Under the pieces are notes generated by a model. It was not told the DNA's origin, made no database searches, and saw nothing but the letters and a program-made list of their open reading frames with translations. A stretch of DNA of 64,000 nucleotides from JAADJA01 sp963840975 (GTDB lineage: Bacteria; Bacteroidota; Bacteroidia; Bacteroidales; JAADJA01), in contig CAWJBC010000021.1 in assembly GCA_963840975.1 (NCBI GenBank), positions 310,001-374,000 of the forward strand. Direction: 5' to 3'. Numbering within the stretch: the first letter of the stretch is position 1; each line of letters opens with the position of its first letter. The position numbers were made by a program, and so were the translations under genes. This document shows, piece after piece, positions 16,889 through 25,787 of the stretch.

Positions 16889-17425
16889 TTAAATATTTTT
16901 TGAATTTTCAGGCTTTACATTGAGGATGAATTCATCAATAATCTTTATGTATTCCTCTTTTGCCAAGGCTCCCGGCTGCATAGCGGGTTTCCCGTTCATA
17001 GGTGTGAACAAAATAGATGGAATACTTGTAACCTGAAAAACTGACGCCAATTCCCTCTCCTTGTCTGTATCCACTTTATAAATGATAACCTTACCATCAT
17101 AATGATCGGCTAAATCATCCATTATTGGAGCAACCATTTTACATGGTTTACACCAGTCGGCATAAAAATCAATGACACAAGGAAGCGTACCTTTATATAC
17201 AAACTCCTGCGGGTTAGCTTCGTAGTCCCAAATTTTACTTTTAAAATCAGCGGTTGATAAATAAACGGGTTTTATGTCGCCAGATGTTACTTTCTGTTCA
17301 GCTGGTTGCTTTATATCTGAAGCAGGTTCATCAGCGCTTTTACTGATATTGCTTTCAGCATTTTGATTACAAGAAACAAACGCTAAAGCAGAGGCTATTA
17401 ATAAATAAGATGTTATTTTTCGCAT
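16889..17425 (-). CDS. thioredoxin-like lipoprotein
   Basis: 178 residues. A lipoprotein signal (MRKITSYLLIASALAFVSC, lipidated Cys19) and a linker of about 45 residues precede a thioredoxin domain with active site WCKPC and cis-Pro segment SIPSILF. The protein should be membrane-anchored in the envelope, where a CKPC thioredoxin could reduce disulfides or work in stress defence. It is the middle member of three paralogues; the spacing to its neighbours is 11 and 18 bp, so they form one operon. Confidence 0.88.
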   Translation of the reverse strand: MRKITSYLLIASALAFVSCNQNAESNISKSADEPASDIKQPAEQKVTSGDIKPVYLSTADFKSKIWDYEANPQEFVYKGTLPCVIDFYADWCKPCKMVAPIMDDLADHYDGKVIIYKVDTDKERELASVFQVTSIPSILFTPMNGKPAMQPGALAKEEYIKIIDEFILNVKPENSKNI

Positions 17426-17436
17426 TTAATATAGTT

Positions 17437-17889
17437 TTATTCGTCCTTTTTCTTTCCGAGGAGAAATTCGTCAATTACTTGTTTAAAAGATTCTTTTGGC
17501 AAAGCGCCAGCCGACATTTGCGGTTTTCCTTTCATCGGGATAAACAAAACCGTTGGAATGCTGCGAATACCAAATACGGTTGACAACTCACGTTGCTGCT
17601 CGGTATTTATTTTATAAACATTTATTTGGCCTTTATACTCCTCTGCAAGTTCTTCCATGATCGGAGCAATCAGTTTGCAGGGTTTACACCAATCGGCATA
17701 AAAATCCACAATACATGGAAGATCACCTTCGAATTTCCATTCTTCAGGATTTTTTTCGTAGTTAAATACTTTTTGTTTAAACGTTTCAACAGTAAGGTGC
17801 TCCGGTTTAACCGCGCCACTTTCCTGAGCAATGGTATGCAAACTAATTCCAATAATTAGGGCATAAAGAAGGGTGAGTCTTTTATTCAT
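17437..17889 (-). CDS. periplasmic thioredoxin
   Basis: About 150 residues from the ATG at 17889. An N-terminal signal peptide (MNKRLTLLYALIIGISLHTIAQ) is followed by a thioredoxin domain with active site WCKPC and cis-Pro segment SIPTVLF. The frame is open back to 17928, but the promoter element at 17928-17935 makes the inner ATG, which begins the signal peptide, the better start. It is the first gene of the three-thioredoxin operon and most similar to the cytoplasmic copy over the region from FKQKVFNYEKNPEEWKFEG to the end. Confidence 0.88.
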   Translation of the reverse strand: MNKRLTLLYALIIGISLHTIAQESGAVKPEHLTVETFKQKVFNYEKNPEEWKFEGDLPCIVDFYADWCKPCKLIAPIMEELAEEYKGQINVYKINTEQQRELSTVFGIRSIPTVLFIPMKGKPQMSAGALPKESFKQVIDEFLLGKKKDE

Positions 17890-17927
17890 AAAATTTATTT
17901 TTAACATATTGAAGATTATTAACGGCA

Positions 17928-17935
17928 CAAAAATA
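17928..17935 (-). promoter_or_regulatory. TAnnTTTG -7 element for the thioredoxin operon
   Basis: Reads TATTTTTG on the minus strand, 39 bp before the ATG at 17889. Confidence 0.55.
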
Positions 17936-17974
17936 AATAAATTTTTTATTATATCGCTTAAATATCACTTTTTG

Positions 17975-17982
17975 TATTTTTG
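17975..17982 (+). promoter_or_regulatory. TAnnTTTG -7 element for the zinc-ribbon gene
   Basis: TATTTTTG, 55 bp before the ATG at 18037, in the divergent region shared with the thioredoxin operon. Confidence 0.5.
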
Positions 17983-18036
17983 CAGTCAAATAATGTTCCA
18001 ATTGACAAATTGTCATTTAAATAAATATTCATTTAT

Positions 18037-18465
18037 ATGAAATCTTTATTCAAAAACATTGATATCGTTCAGTTTGAAAACATATTTCCTACTGATGAAA
18101 AGTGTTTGGAATTTTTAGCCCATGAAAAATGGAAGGACGGATTCCACTGCCGAAAATGCAGTCATACTAATTTCTGCAAAGGAAAAAAGCCATTTTCAAG
18201 AAGATGCACTAAATGTAAAACAGAGGAATCTGCTACTTCCCATACCATTTTTCATAAATGCAAATTTCCAATTGCAGAGGCTTTCAAAATCACTTATCTT
18301 GTTTGTCATAATCCAGACATCACGAGCTTCCAAATTTCTGAAAATATTAATTTAAGGCAGATGACCTGTTGGAAATTCAAGAAAAAAATTGCTGAATGTA
18401 TTGACAAGCGAGGTGATATTGATATTCTTGACAAAGAATATCTGCGAAAAAATATTATCGGCTAA
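18037..18465 (+). CDS. stand-alone transposase-type zinc-ribbon protein (IS1595-like N-terminus)
   Basis: 142 residues. It starts like the N-terminal domain of IS1595/ISXO2-type transposases: a helical segment (FENIFPTDEKCLEFLAHEKW), a zinc ribbon with two Cys pairs (CRKC, CTKC) and the stretch SATSHTIFHKCKFPIAEAFKITYLV. The frame stops where the DDE catalytic domain should begin, and no remains of that domain follow; instead a good terminator comes 4 bp after the stop codon. It has its own promoter element. It may be a domesticated DNA-binding protein or the remnant of an insertion sequence; the intact promoter, frame and terminator favour a maintained gene. No flanking inverted repeats typical of a whole element were seen. 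Confidence 0.7.
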   Translation: MKSLFKNIDIVQFENIFPTDEKCLEFLAHEKWKDGFHCRKCSHTNFCKGKKPFSRRCTKCKTEESATSHTIFHKCKFPIAEAFKITYLVCHNPDITSFQISENINLRQMTCWKFKKKIAECIDKRGDIDILDKEYLRKNIIG

Positions 18466-18468
18466 AAA

Positions 18469-18512
18469 CCAAAAAGCGCCTGCCTCGTAAGGTTGACGCT
18501 TTTTGGATGAAA
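18469..18512 (+). terminator. hairpin terminator after the zinc-ribbon gene
   Basis: A perfect 10-bp stem, CCAAAAAGCG at 18469-18478 and CGCTTTTTGG at 18497-18506. The T-run lies in the second arm itself. Confidence 0.6.
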
Positions 18513-18627
18513 AAAATTACCAATTTATCCTGTTGTATTAACGGTAGTATAAAACTTATTATTGCCCTGATTCAAAACTTGATTATTTTAAAAACCATTA
18601 TGGAATTTTTACCATATTTTTAATCGT

Positions 18628-19164
18628 TCAAATTCCACCTTCAGTTTTTGACTTCTCTTCGAATTCTCTGATTAGTTCTTCGGGTGATTTACCTAAATTC
18701 TTTATTGAAACAGCGGCGTCGTCAGCAAATTCATCATCAGGATATTTTGCAATAAAATCCTCATAGATTTTTTTAGCGGCATTTAAATCGCCGATTTCAT
18801 TTTCATAAACATAAGCTTTAAGGAAAAGACATTGGGGTGCCTTTTTGAACTCAGGATAGTCTTTCAAAATCCTATCGAAAACCTGAATTGCCTTTTGTGG
18901 CATTCCCAGGTTCATAGCCATATCCCCGGCTTTAAACAGGAATTCTGGCGATTCTTTTGCGTCTGAAAACTCATCTGCAAAGGATACATAAAGTTGAATC
19001 AGGTCTCCGGCTTTGCTTCGGTCAATCATTTTACTCTCGTCTGAAAAAAGTTCGGTTTCAAGGGTTTTAATGGCAGCTTCCTTTTTACCTTGCGGTGATG
19101 TGCAGGACAGAATCGCCAAAAGACCAATCATAAGGACAACAAACAAATAGTTTTTTTTCGTCAT
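18628..19164 (-). CDS. TPR lipoprotein
   Basis: About 178 residues from the ATG at 19164. It has a lipoprotein signal with lipobox LLAILSC (Cys21) and a helical-repeat domain of two or three tetratricopeptide units (about 50-165; FLFKAGDMAMNLGMPQKAIQ, FLKAYVYENEIGDLNAAKKI), resembling the YbgF/BamD type of envelope TPR proteins. It is the last gene of the ruvX-def operon, starting 20 bp after def ends. A role in envelope assembly is possible but there is no direct sign of it. The frame extends upstream to 19236 inside def, which is unlikely to be used. Confidence 0.8.
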   Translation of the reverse strand: MTKKNYLFVVLMIGLLAILSCTSPQGKKEAAIKTLETELFSDESKMIDRSKAGDLIQLYVSFADEFSDAKESPEFLFKAGDMAMNLGMPQKAIQVFDRILKDYPEFKKAPQCLFLKAYVYENEIGDLNAAKKIYEDFIAKYPDDEFADDAAVSIKNLGKSPEELIREFEEKSKTEGGI

Positions 19165-19183
19165 TTCATTAATTTTAAAGGGT

Positions 19184-19756
19184 TTATTTTCTTCCTTTTT
19201 TTTGTAAAGGAAAAAGCATTTTATACTTAACATCAATATTTCCTTTTGAAATATCAGAAAGTTTTCTTTTCAATAAAACCTTTCTGATATTGCTCACTCT
19301 GTCAACAAATAAGGTTCCTTCCAAATGGTCATATTCGTGAAGAATGATCCGTGCCATAACGCTCGTATAATATTCATCAAAAAAATTCCAATTTTCGTCG
19401 TAATATTGAATCCGAATTTTGCGTTTGCGGGTTACATCCTCCCGAATATCAGGTATGCTTAAACATCCTTCATTAAAAATCCAATCTTCGCCGGACTCTT
19501 CGACAACTTTTGGGTTGATCAATACTTTTTTGAACCCTTGTGCCTGTGGGTCTTCTTCTGCATAAGCAGTGGCATCCATCACCAACAAACGAATGGAAAG
19601 ATTTACCTGGGGTGCTGCCAGTCCCACGCCACCAGTTGCGTACATTGTTTCGAACATATCTTCAATGAGACCCTGCAATTTGGGGTATTCCTTAGTGATC
19701 TCTCCGGCAACCTTTCTTAATATGGGATGACCGTATGCTGTGATGGGTAAAACCAT
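19184..19756 (-). CDS. def: peptide deformylase
   Basis: 190 residues. Removes the formyl group from the N-terminal methionine of new proteins. All three active-site motifs are present: GVGLAAPQV, EGCLSIP (metal-binding Cys) and HEYDHLEG (two metal-binding His and the catalytic Glu). The length is normal. It lies 4 bp after ruvX in the same direction, so the two are co-transcribed. Confidence 0.96.
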   Translation of the reverse strand: MVLPITAYGHPILRKVAGEITKEYPKLQGLIEDMFETMYATGGVGLAAPQVNLSIRLLVMDATAYAEEDPQAQGFKKVLINPKVVEESGEDWIFNEGCLSIPDIREDVTRKRKIRIQYYDENWNFFDEYYTSVMARIILHEYDHLEGTLFVDRVSNIRKVLLKRKLSDISKGNIDVKYKMLFPLQKKGRK

Positions 19757-19760
19757 TGTT

Positions 19761-20189
19761 CTATCTATTATACTTTGTTTCCTGAGCGTGCATATATGAT
19801 TGAAGAATCAGTACCGCACTAACTTTATCTATTAGTTCTTTTTTTTGTCTTTCCTTTTTTTTTAATCCGGACATTGCTATTGCTTGACTTGCAATTTTAG
19901 AAGTGAATCGTTCATCGTATTTATCAATAATAATATCAGGATAATCCTTTTTCAATTTTCGATAAAACGGCTCGATGTATTTAACAGATTCGGATAATTC
20001 ATTGTTCATTTGTCTTGGTTCACCAACAACTATGATGTCTACCCTTTCTTTTTTCATGTAGTCGCTAAGGTATTGAAATAAATCTTTTGTTAAAACTGAA
20101 TCGAGCGAAGAAGCAACGATCCGGTTTTCGTCAGTCACTGCTATTCCAACCCGCTTTCTGCCATAATCAATGGCTAAGATTCTACCCAT
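19761..20189 (-). CDS. ruvX: YqgF/RuvX family Holliday-junction resolvase-like nuclease
   Basis: About 142 residues from the ATG at 20189. The RNase H-like fold begins with LAIDYGRKRVGIAVTD, where the Asp is catalytic; VDIIVVGEP and YDERFTSKIA are the other family motifs. Members process pre-16S rRNA or act on recombination junctions. It is the first gene of a ruvX-def-TPR lipoprotein operon and has a TAnnTTTG element at 20234-20241. Confidence 0.92.
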   Translation of the reverse strand: MGRILAIDYGRKRVGIAVTDENRIVASSLDSVLTKDLFQYLSDYMKKERVDIIVVGEPRQMNNELSESVKYIEPFYRKLKKDYPDIIIDKYDERFTSKIASQAIAMSGLKKKERQKKELIDKVSAVLILQSYMHAQETKYNR

Positions 20190-20233
20190 TTTATCAATTA
20201 TCAATCTACTAAGCACAGTTTATGTAAACGGGG

Positions 20234-20241
20234 CAAAATTA
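20234..20241 (-). promoter_or_regulatory. TAnnTTTG -7 element for the ruvX operon
   Basis: Reads TAATTTTG on the minus strand, 45 bp before the ruvX ATG. Confidence 0.55.
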
Positions 20242-20271
20242 CAAGAAGTTTAATTATCATTAAAAAATATC

Positions 20272-20279
20272 TAATTTTG
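20272..20279 (+). promoter_or_regulatory. TAnnTTTG -7 element for dapD
   Basis: TAATTTTG, 18 bp before the dapD ATG; it forms a divergent pair with the ruvX element. Confidence 0.6.
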
Positions 20280-20297
20280 ACTATCTAAAAAAACAAA

Positions 20298-21116
20298 ATG
20301 GAAAAGGAACTGAAACTTGTCGTAGAAAGTGCATGGGATGACCGTTCCTTGCTGAATTTGGCTACTGTAAAAAGGGCAATCAGGGAAGTAATAAAATTGC
20401 TTGACGAAGGTTCAGTGCGTGTATCAAACAATATTGATGGCAGATGGATTTTGAACGAATGGGTAAAAAAAGCTGTGATCCTATACTTTCCGGTTCAAGA
20501 AATGAAAACCACTACAACCGGAACTTTTGAATTTTATGATAAAATTGATCTTAAGAGGAACTATGCAGAATTAGGTGTCCGGGTTGTACCCCATGCTGTC
20601 GCCCGTTACGGATCCTTTCTTGCCAAAGGTGTAATTTTAATGCCCTCCTATGTGAATATTGGTGCCTATGTGGATAGCGGAACAATGATTGACACCTGGG
20701 CAACAGTGGGTTCATGTGCCCAAATCGGGAAAAATGTCCACCTGAGCGGTGGGGTAGGTATTGGCGGAGTATTAGAACCTGTTCAGGCTTCTCCTGTTAT
20801 CATCGAAGATGGATGTTTTATAGGGTCACGAAGTATTGTAGTTGAAGGAGTCAGGGTAGAAAAAGAAGCCGTATTGGGAGCAAATGTCGTATTGACCCAA
20901 TCATCCAAAATTATTGATGTAACAGGAAATAGCCCCGTTGAATTCAATGGCTTAATTCCACCCCGCTCTGTGGTAATTCCCGGATCATATACAAAAAAAT
21001 TTCCGGCGGGAAACTTTAATGTATCTTGCGCACTGATAATTGGAAAAAGGAAGGCATCAACCGATCTGAAAACTTCATTGAATGAGGCATTGCGTGATTT
21101 TAATGTGCCGGTTTAA
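20298..21116 (+). CDS. dapD: 2,3,4,5-tetrahydropyridine-2,6-dicarboxylate N-succinyltransferase
   Basis: 272 residues. Catalyses the succinylation step of diaminopimelate/lysine synthesis. The N-terminal helical domain (residues 1-100, with the ESAWDDRSLL and GRWILNEWVKKAVILYFP motifs) is followed by a left-handed beta-helix of hexapeptide repeats (about 110-240, including YVNIGAYVDSGTMIDTWATVG and the GGVGIGGVLEPVQASPVIIE block). The length matches the family. Diaminopimelate also feeds peptidoglycan. The next gene on this strand encodes a glycosyltransferase, without an obvious functional tie. Confidence 0.96.
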   Translation: MEKELKLVVESAWDDRSLLNLATVKRAIREVIKLLDEGSVRVSNNIDGRWILNEWVKKAVILYFPVQEMKTTTTGTFEFYDKIDLKRNYAELGVRVVPHAVARYGSFLAKGVILMPSYVNIGAYVDSGTMIDTWATVGSCAQIGKNVHLSGGVGIGGVLEPVQASPVIIEDGCFIGSRSIVVEGVRVEKEAVLGANVVLTQSSKIIDVTGNSPVEFNGLIPPRSVVIPGSYTKKFPAGNFNVSCALIIGKRKASTDLKTSLNEALRDFNVPV

Positions 21117-21183
21117 CCTATAATTATTTTTCAATGAGTCGAATTTTCTAATATGATTACAATAATAAAAACCGGTCGAAGTC

Positions 21184-22173
21184 TTGAATAAAATCCTTAT
21201 CATACAAACAGCTTCCATAGGCGATGTTATACTTGCCACACCTGTACTCGAAAAACTCCATTTTCATTTCCCTGAGGCTTTTATTACATTTTTAGTAAAA
21301 AAAGGCAACGAATCGCTTTTTGAATCTCATCCTTTCCTTCATCAGGTTTTAGTATGGGATAAATCGAATGATAAATATAAAAACCTGCTGGGACTACTTT
21401 CTTTAATCAGAGAACAGGATTACGACTGTGTAGTCAACCTTCAGCGGTTTTCTTCGTCAGGGTTGATGACTGTATATTCCGGTGCAAAACTAAAGATTGG
21501 ATTTGACAAAAATCCATTTTCGCTGCTTTTCAATAAAAGGGTAAAGCACACCATCAGACAGGGTAACAGACATGAGATGGAGAGAAACCTCGAACTCATA
21601 AGGGCAATTACCGATAATTCAAATTTTCCTGTGAAGCTTTACCCGTCACAGCAAAATGATGCAAAGATGTCGCAATATAAGACAGTCGAATTTATTACTA
21701 TTTCGCCTGCATCATTATGGTTTACCAAGCAATTTCCAGTCGGGAAGTGGATTGATTTCATTCGACTTATAAAAAATAATCCCAGAATTTATTTCCTTGG
21801 ATCAAAACACGACAAAGATATTTGCGAACAGATTATTCAATTATCAGGATATTCAAATGCCTTAAATCTTGCGGGTAAACTCAGTTTCCTTGAGTCTGCT
21901 TCACTTATGAGGGATGCTAAAATGAATTTTATGAATGATTCGGCACCAATGCACATTGCATCGGCAATGAATGCACCAACAACCGCCATATTTTGCTCGA
22001 CAATTCAGGAATTTGGATTTGGTCCGTTGGCAGAAAATTCTTGTGTAATTGAAACTGCCGAAAAACTTGGTTGTCGCCCCTGCGGGTTGCATGGTTTTAA
22101 TAAATGCCCAAAAAAACATTTTAAATGCGCATTAACAATTGATGTTCATTCGTTGTTAAATAGATTACAATAA
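21184..22173 (+). CDS. glycosyltransferase family 9 (heptosyltransferase-like)
   Basis: 329 residues, a GT-B fold of the ADP-heptose:LPS heptosyltransferase family. The N-terminal motif ILIIQTASIGDVILATPVLEKL and the C-terminal nucleotide-sugar block (FMNDSAPMHIASAMNAPTTAIFCST) are characteristic. The start is a TTG at 21184; the homology begins at once, so no longer start is needed. A small Cys-rich tail (GCRPCG, KCPKKHFKC) is usual for the family. It probably adds a sugar to the lipopolysaccharide core. It overlaps functionally with no neighbour but runs into tsaC with a 3-bp gap. Confidence 0.9.
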   Translation: MNKILIIQTASIGDVILATPVLEKLHFHFPEAFITFLVKKGNESLFESHPFLHQVLVWDKSNDKYKNLLGLLSLIREQDYDCVVNLQRFSSSGLMTVYSGAKLKIGFDKNPFSLLFNKRVKHTIRQGNRHEMERNLELIRAITDNSNFPVKLYPSQQNDAKMSQYKTVEFITISPASLWFTKQFPVGKWIDFIRLIKNNPRIYFLGSKHDKDICEQIIQLSGYSNALNLAGKLSFLESASLMRDAKMNFMNDSAPMHIASAMNAPTTAIFCSTIQEFGFGPLAENSCVIETAEKLGCRPCGLHGFNKCPKKHFKCALTIDVHSLLNRLQ

Positions 22174-22176
22174 TAC

Positions 22177-22740
22177 ATGGAAGAAGATATTAAAAAAGCG
22201 GTCGAAGTTTTAAAAGCGGGTGGAACGATTCTTTATCCTACCGATACCATTTGGGGTATAGGCTGTGATGCAACAAGCAATAAGGCTGTACAGAAAGTGA
22301 TCGAAATAAAGAAACGTCCCAAAGAGGTTAGTTTTATTATTCTGTTGGATGAGGATAAAAAAATAACTGACTATGTGGAAGAAGTTCCTGACATTCTCTG
22401 GGATCTTCTCCAAAGTTTTGATAATCCAACAACCATCATTTACCCTAAGGCAAAAAAAGTTTCAAAATATGCAGTAGCTAAGGATGGAAGTATTGCCATT
22501 CGGGTTGTCGGAGATGAATTCTGCAGCCGGTTGATCCATTCCTTCAATAAACCTATAATTTCGTCTTCTGCCAATATTTCAGGGGAACCATCACCCGTAA
22601 TGTTCAAAGATATTTCACAATCCGTTATAAATAGTGTGGATTATGTGGTCAGAACAAACCAAACCAAGCTCAATAAATTTAAAGCTTCCACAATAATTCG
22701 TTTAAAAATGAATGGCGAATTCGATGTGGTAAGGTATTGA
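22177..22740 (+). CDS. tsaC: threonylcarbamoyl-AMP synthase (Sua5/YrdC family)
   Basis: 187 residues. Makes threonylcarbamoyl-AMP from threonine, bicarbonate and ATP for the t6A modification of ANN-decoding tRNAs. The YrdC fold shows GGTILYPTDTIWGIGCDA, IKKRPKEVSFI, the PTTIIYPKA stretch and the SSANISGEPSP motif. It is the short form without the C-terminal Sua5 domain. It starts 3 bp after the glycosyltransferase stop, so it is co-transcribed. Confidence 0.94.
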   Translation: MEEDIKKAVEVLKAGGTILYPTDTIWGIGCDATSNKAVQKVIEIKKRPKEVSFIILLDEDKKITDYVEEVPDILWDLLQSFDNPTTIIYPKAKKVSKYAVAKDGSIAIRVVGDEFCSRLIHSFNKPIISSSANISGEPSPVMFKDISQSVINSVDYVVRTNQTKLNKFKASTIIRLKMNGEFDVVRY

Positions 22741-22778
22741 TTTTTGGATTTAACAATTCGTTTTCATCATAGTAGATT

Positions 22779-23594
22779 TTGGATACGCTTAAAATAATTA
22801 ACGCGGGGTTTTTACAGTTTCAGCCCAAATTAGGTAATACCGAAGAAAACATGTTAAGCATTGAGCGGCTCATGTCTCAGGCTGAATATGCTGATTTAAT
22901 TGTAATACCTGAACTGGCTGATTCAGGGTATAACTTTGAATCACGGGAGCAAGCTTATTATTTGGCAGAGGAAAGCAAAAATAGCCGCTATATTGATTTT
23001 CTGACATCGCTTTCAAAAAAGTTCAGCTTGCTGATAGTTTCCGGATTTAATGAACGGGAAAATGACAAGCTTTACAACTCTTCAGTGCTTGTGAGCAGCG
23101 ATGGCTTAATCGGAAAGTACAGGAAAATGCACCTGTTCATGAACGAATGGGATATTTTTGAAAAGGGTAACCTGGGTTTGCCTGTTTTTGAAATAGATAA
23201 TTACAGGATTGGAATACTGATCTGCTTCGACTGGGTTTTTCCTGAAGTATGGCGGATTCTTGCCATCAAAGGCGCCGATATTATCTGCCACCCGTCCAAC
23301 CTTGTACTTCCTTATGCCCAACAGGCTGTTCCGGTTCATGGGCTAGTAAATAAAAACTTCAACATAACAGCTAACCGAATTGGAACAGAACGAAGCATGA
23401 CCTTCACCGGGCAATCCATCATTTCCGATCCAGCAGGAACCATAATCGCAAGGGCATCTTCTGACAGAGAAGAGGTTGCAATTGCCAAACTCGATTTGAA
23501 TTTAGCAAGGAACAAAATGATCACACCCCGTAACCATGTTTTCAACGACCGTTTGACCTCAGAGTATTCCTTACTCGTTGAAAAAAAGTTATAA
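22779..23594 (+). CDS. carbon-nitrogen hydrolase (nitrilase superfamily)
   Basis: 271 residues with the full catalytic set: Glu in VIPELADSGYNF, Lys in GKYRKMHLF and Cys in ILICFDWVFPE. The substrate is an amide or nitrile; members near this sequence are often annotated as omega-amidase or N-carbamoylputrescine amidase type, but I cannot tell which. The start is a TTG at 22779. The following gene has its own promoter, so the nitrilase is the end of the dapD-side group. Confidence 0.9.
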   Translation: MDTLKIINAGFLQFQPKLGNTEENMLSIERLMSQAEYADLIVIPELADSGYNFESREQAYYLAEESKNSRYIDFLTSLSKKFSLLIVSGFNERENDKLYNSSVLVSSDGLIGKYRKMHLFMNEWDIFEKGNLGLPVFEIDNYRIGILICFDWVFPEVWRILAIKGADIICHPSNLVLPYAQQAVPVHGLVNKNFNITANRIGTERSMTFTGQSIISDPAGTIIARASSDREEVAIAKLDLNLARNKMITPRNHVFNDRLTSEYSLLVEKKL

Positions 23595-23698
23595 ATTCCA
23601 ATACTTTTATCGAACCAATCAGGTGTTTCATTGTTTAAGTCCCGTTTAACTTTTTGCAATTGAAGTTCAACAAGAATTACGGGTCGGACAAAATGTAT

Positions 23699-23706
23699 TA
23701 AATTTG
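23699..23706 (+). promoter_or_regulatory. TAnnTTTG -7 element for the E1 dehydrogenase gene
   Basis: TAAATTTG, 41 bp before the ATG at 23748. Confidence 0.6.
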
Positions 23707-23747
23707 CATCCGATTATAATATAGATTTTAAAGAAATTCTCATATAA

Positions 23748-25787
23748 ATGTCTGAAAATAAATATTCAATAGAAAAAACACCAAAGGAAATATTAAGGAA
23801 TTGGTATTACCTGATGTCCTTAGGACGGGCGCTTGATGAAAAGGCTCCCAATTATCTCAAGCAGGCACTGGGCTGGTCATATCACGCTCCATGTGCGGGC
23901 CACGATGGAATACAATTGGCAATAGGGCAGATTTTTAAAAAGAAGGTTGACCATTTATTTCCCTACTATCGTGACCTGCTGACTTCTTTGTCAGCCGGAC
24001 TTACTGCAGAGGAAATTATTCTTAATGGTATTTCAAAGGCAACGGATGTTGCAGGTGGTGGACGTCACATGTCCAACCACTTTGCCAAACCAGAGTGGAA
24101 CATTCATAATGTTTCATCTTCTACCGGAAATCATACTCTTCATGCTGTTGGTGTTGCAAGGGCAATCAAGAAATACAAGGCGAAAGGGGTTGCCATTAGT
24201 TCTCAGGGTGAATCTTCAACATCGGAGGGCTATGTTTACGAAGCCATCAATGGTGCAAGCAACGAAAAGCTACCTGTTATTTTTGTAATCCAAGACAACA
24301 GGTTTGGAATATCGGTTCCCAAGAAAGACCAAACAGCAAACCTGCGATCTACTGACAATTTCCGTGGTTTTAAAAACCTGAAGATTTACTACTGCGATGG
24401 AAAAAATGTATTCGATGCCATGAATACCATGACGGAAGCTAAAGCTTATGTCGAAAAAAATCAAATGCCTGCCATTGTTCATGCAACAGTGGTAAGAATA
24501 GGATCTCATTCCAATTCCGACGATCACCAGCTTTACCGCGATCAGGAAGAACTTCACTGTGTGAAAGCTGCCGATCCTTTATTGAGATTTCACAAAGTGA
24601 TGGTGGCTGCCGGCAGATTAACTGAAGAAGAACTTTCTGCCATCAACCTTGAGGTAAAAGAAGTGGTTTCAAAAGCACATAAGGCAGCACTCAAAGCACC
24701 TGACCCGACACCGGAATCGGTCTTTAATTTTATTTTGCCAGAACCTTATGAGTCAAATAAATATCCAGACGGAACCCACAACCAACAAGGCGCAAAAAAG
24801 AAGTTGATTGCTGCTCTCAACGAAACATTAAAAGCAGAATTTCGCACCAATCCTGATACATACATTTGGGGGCAGGATGTAGCCCACAAAGAAAAAGGCG
24901 GAATCTTTAACGTTACAAAAGGAATGCAACAGGAATTCGGGAGTGAAAGAGTTTTCAATGCTCCAATTGCAGAAGATTTTATAGTGGGCACTGCTAACGG
25001 AATGAGCCGGTTTAATGATAAAATCCGGATTGTTATAGAAGGCGCTGAATTTGCCGATTATTTCTGGCCCGCTATGGAGCAATTTGTTGAGATGACACAT
25101 GAATATTGGCGGACGAATGGACAGTTTTCACCTAATGTCACGATAAGGCTGGCATCGGGAGGATATATCGGAGGTGGACTCTACCATTCCCAGACCACCG
25201 AAGGAGCGCTTACTACTTTCCCGGGCATCCGGGTGGTTTATCCCTCATTTGCGGATGATGCCGCAGGATTGTTGCGAACCAGTATCCGTTCAAAAGGACC
25301 CACGTTGTTCCTTGAGCCGAAGGCTTTGTACAATGACCCCAAAGCTGAGGCTATTGTACCTGATGATTTTGAAGTTCCCTTTGGCAAAGCCCGGATTCGA
25401 AGGGAAGGCAAGGATCTGACGATTGTTACTTTTGGAAATACCACCCACATGTGTATTGAAGTCGCTGAAATGTTGTTGAAAGAAACCGGCCGTCAGGCAG
25501 AGGTAATAGATATACGGTCCCTCATTCCACTTGATAAAAAAACCATTTTAGATTCTATAAAGAAAACCAGCAAAGCTCTGATTGTGCATGAAGATAAAGT
25601 GTTCGGCGGATTTGGCGGCGAACTTGCAGCCATAATTGCTGAGGAGGCTTTTGAATTTCTCGATGCACCGGTTAAAAGAGTAGGATCAATATTTACGCCC
25701 GTTGGTTTCAACCGCATTCTTGAAAAGGCTATATTGCCAAATACGGAAAAGATTTATACAGCTGCCAAATCGTTGGTAGAGTTCTAA
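23748..25787 (+). CDS. 2-oxoacid dehydrogenase E1 component, alpha and beta subunits fused
   Basis: 679 residues. The first half (about 1-330) is an E1 alpha subunit with the thiamine-diphosphate region (SQGESSTSEGYVYEAINGAS ending in VIQDNRFGIS); the second half (about 345-679) is an E1 beta subunit (WGQDVAHKEKGGIFNVTKGM, EGAEFADYFWPAMEQFVEM, and the transketolase C-terminal domain with VHEDKVFGGFGGELAA). Fused E1 proteins of this size are common in Bacteroidota and are assigned to branched-chain or pyruvate dehydrogenase. E2 and E3 are not in the window. The GDG of the thiamine motif reads QGE, a tolerated change. Confidence 0.92.
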   Translation: MSENKYSIEKTPKEILRNWYYLMSLGRALDEKAPNYLKQALGWSYHAPCAGHDGIQLAIGQIFKKKVDHLFPYYRDLLTSLSAGLTAEEIILNGISKATDVAGGGRHMSNHFAKPEWNIHNVSSSTGNHTLHAVGVARAIKKYKAKGVAISSQGESSTSEGYVYEAINGASNEKLPVIFVIQDNRFGISVPKKDQTANLRSTDNFRGFKNLKIYYCDGKNVFDAMNTMTEAKAYVEKNQMPAIVHATVVRIGSHSNSDDHQLYRDQEELHCVKAADPLLRFHKVMVAAGRLTEEELSAINLEVKEVVSKAHKAALKAPDPTPESVFNFILPEPYESNKYPDGTHNQQGAKKKLIAALNETLKAEFRTNPDTYIWGQDVAHKEKGGIFNVTKGMQQEFGSERVFNAPIAEDFIVGTANGMSRFNDKIRIVIEGAEFADYFWPAMEQFVEMTHEYWRTNGQFSPNVTIRLASGGYIGGGLYHSQTTEGALTTFPGIRVVYPSFADDAAGLLRTSIRSKGPTLFLEPKALYNDPKAEAIVPDDFEVPFGKARIRREGKDLTIVTFGNTTHMCIEVAEMLLKETGRQAEVIDIRSLIPLDKKTILDSIKKTSKALIVHEDKVFGGFGGELAAIIAEEAFEFLDAPVKRVGSIFTPVGFNRILEKAILPNTEKIYTAAKSLVEF

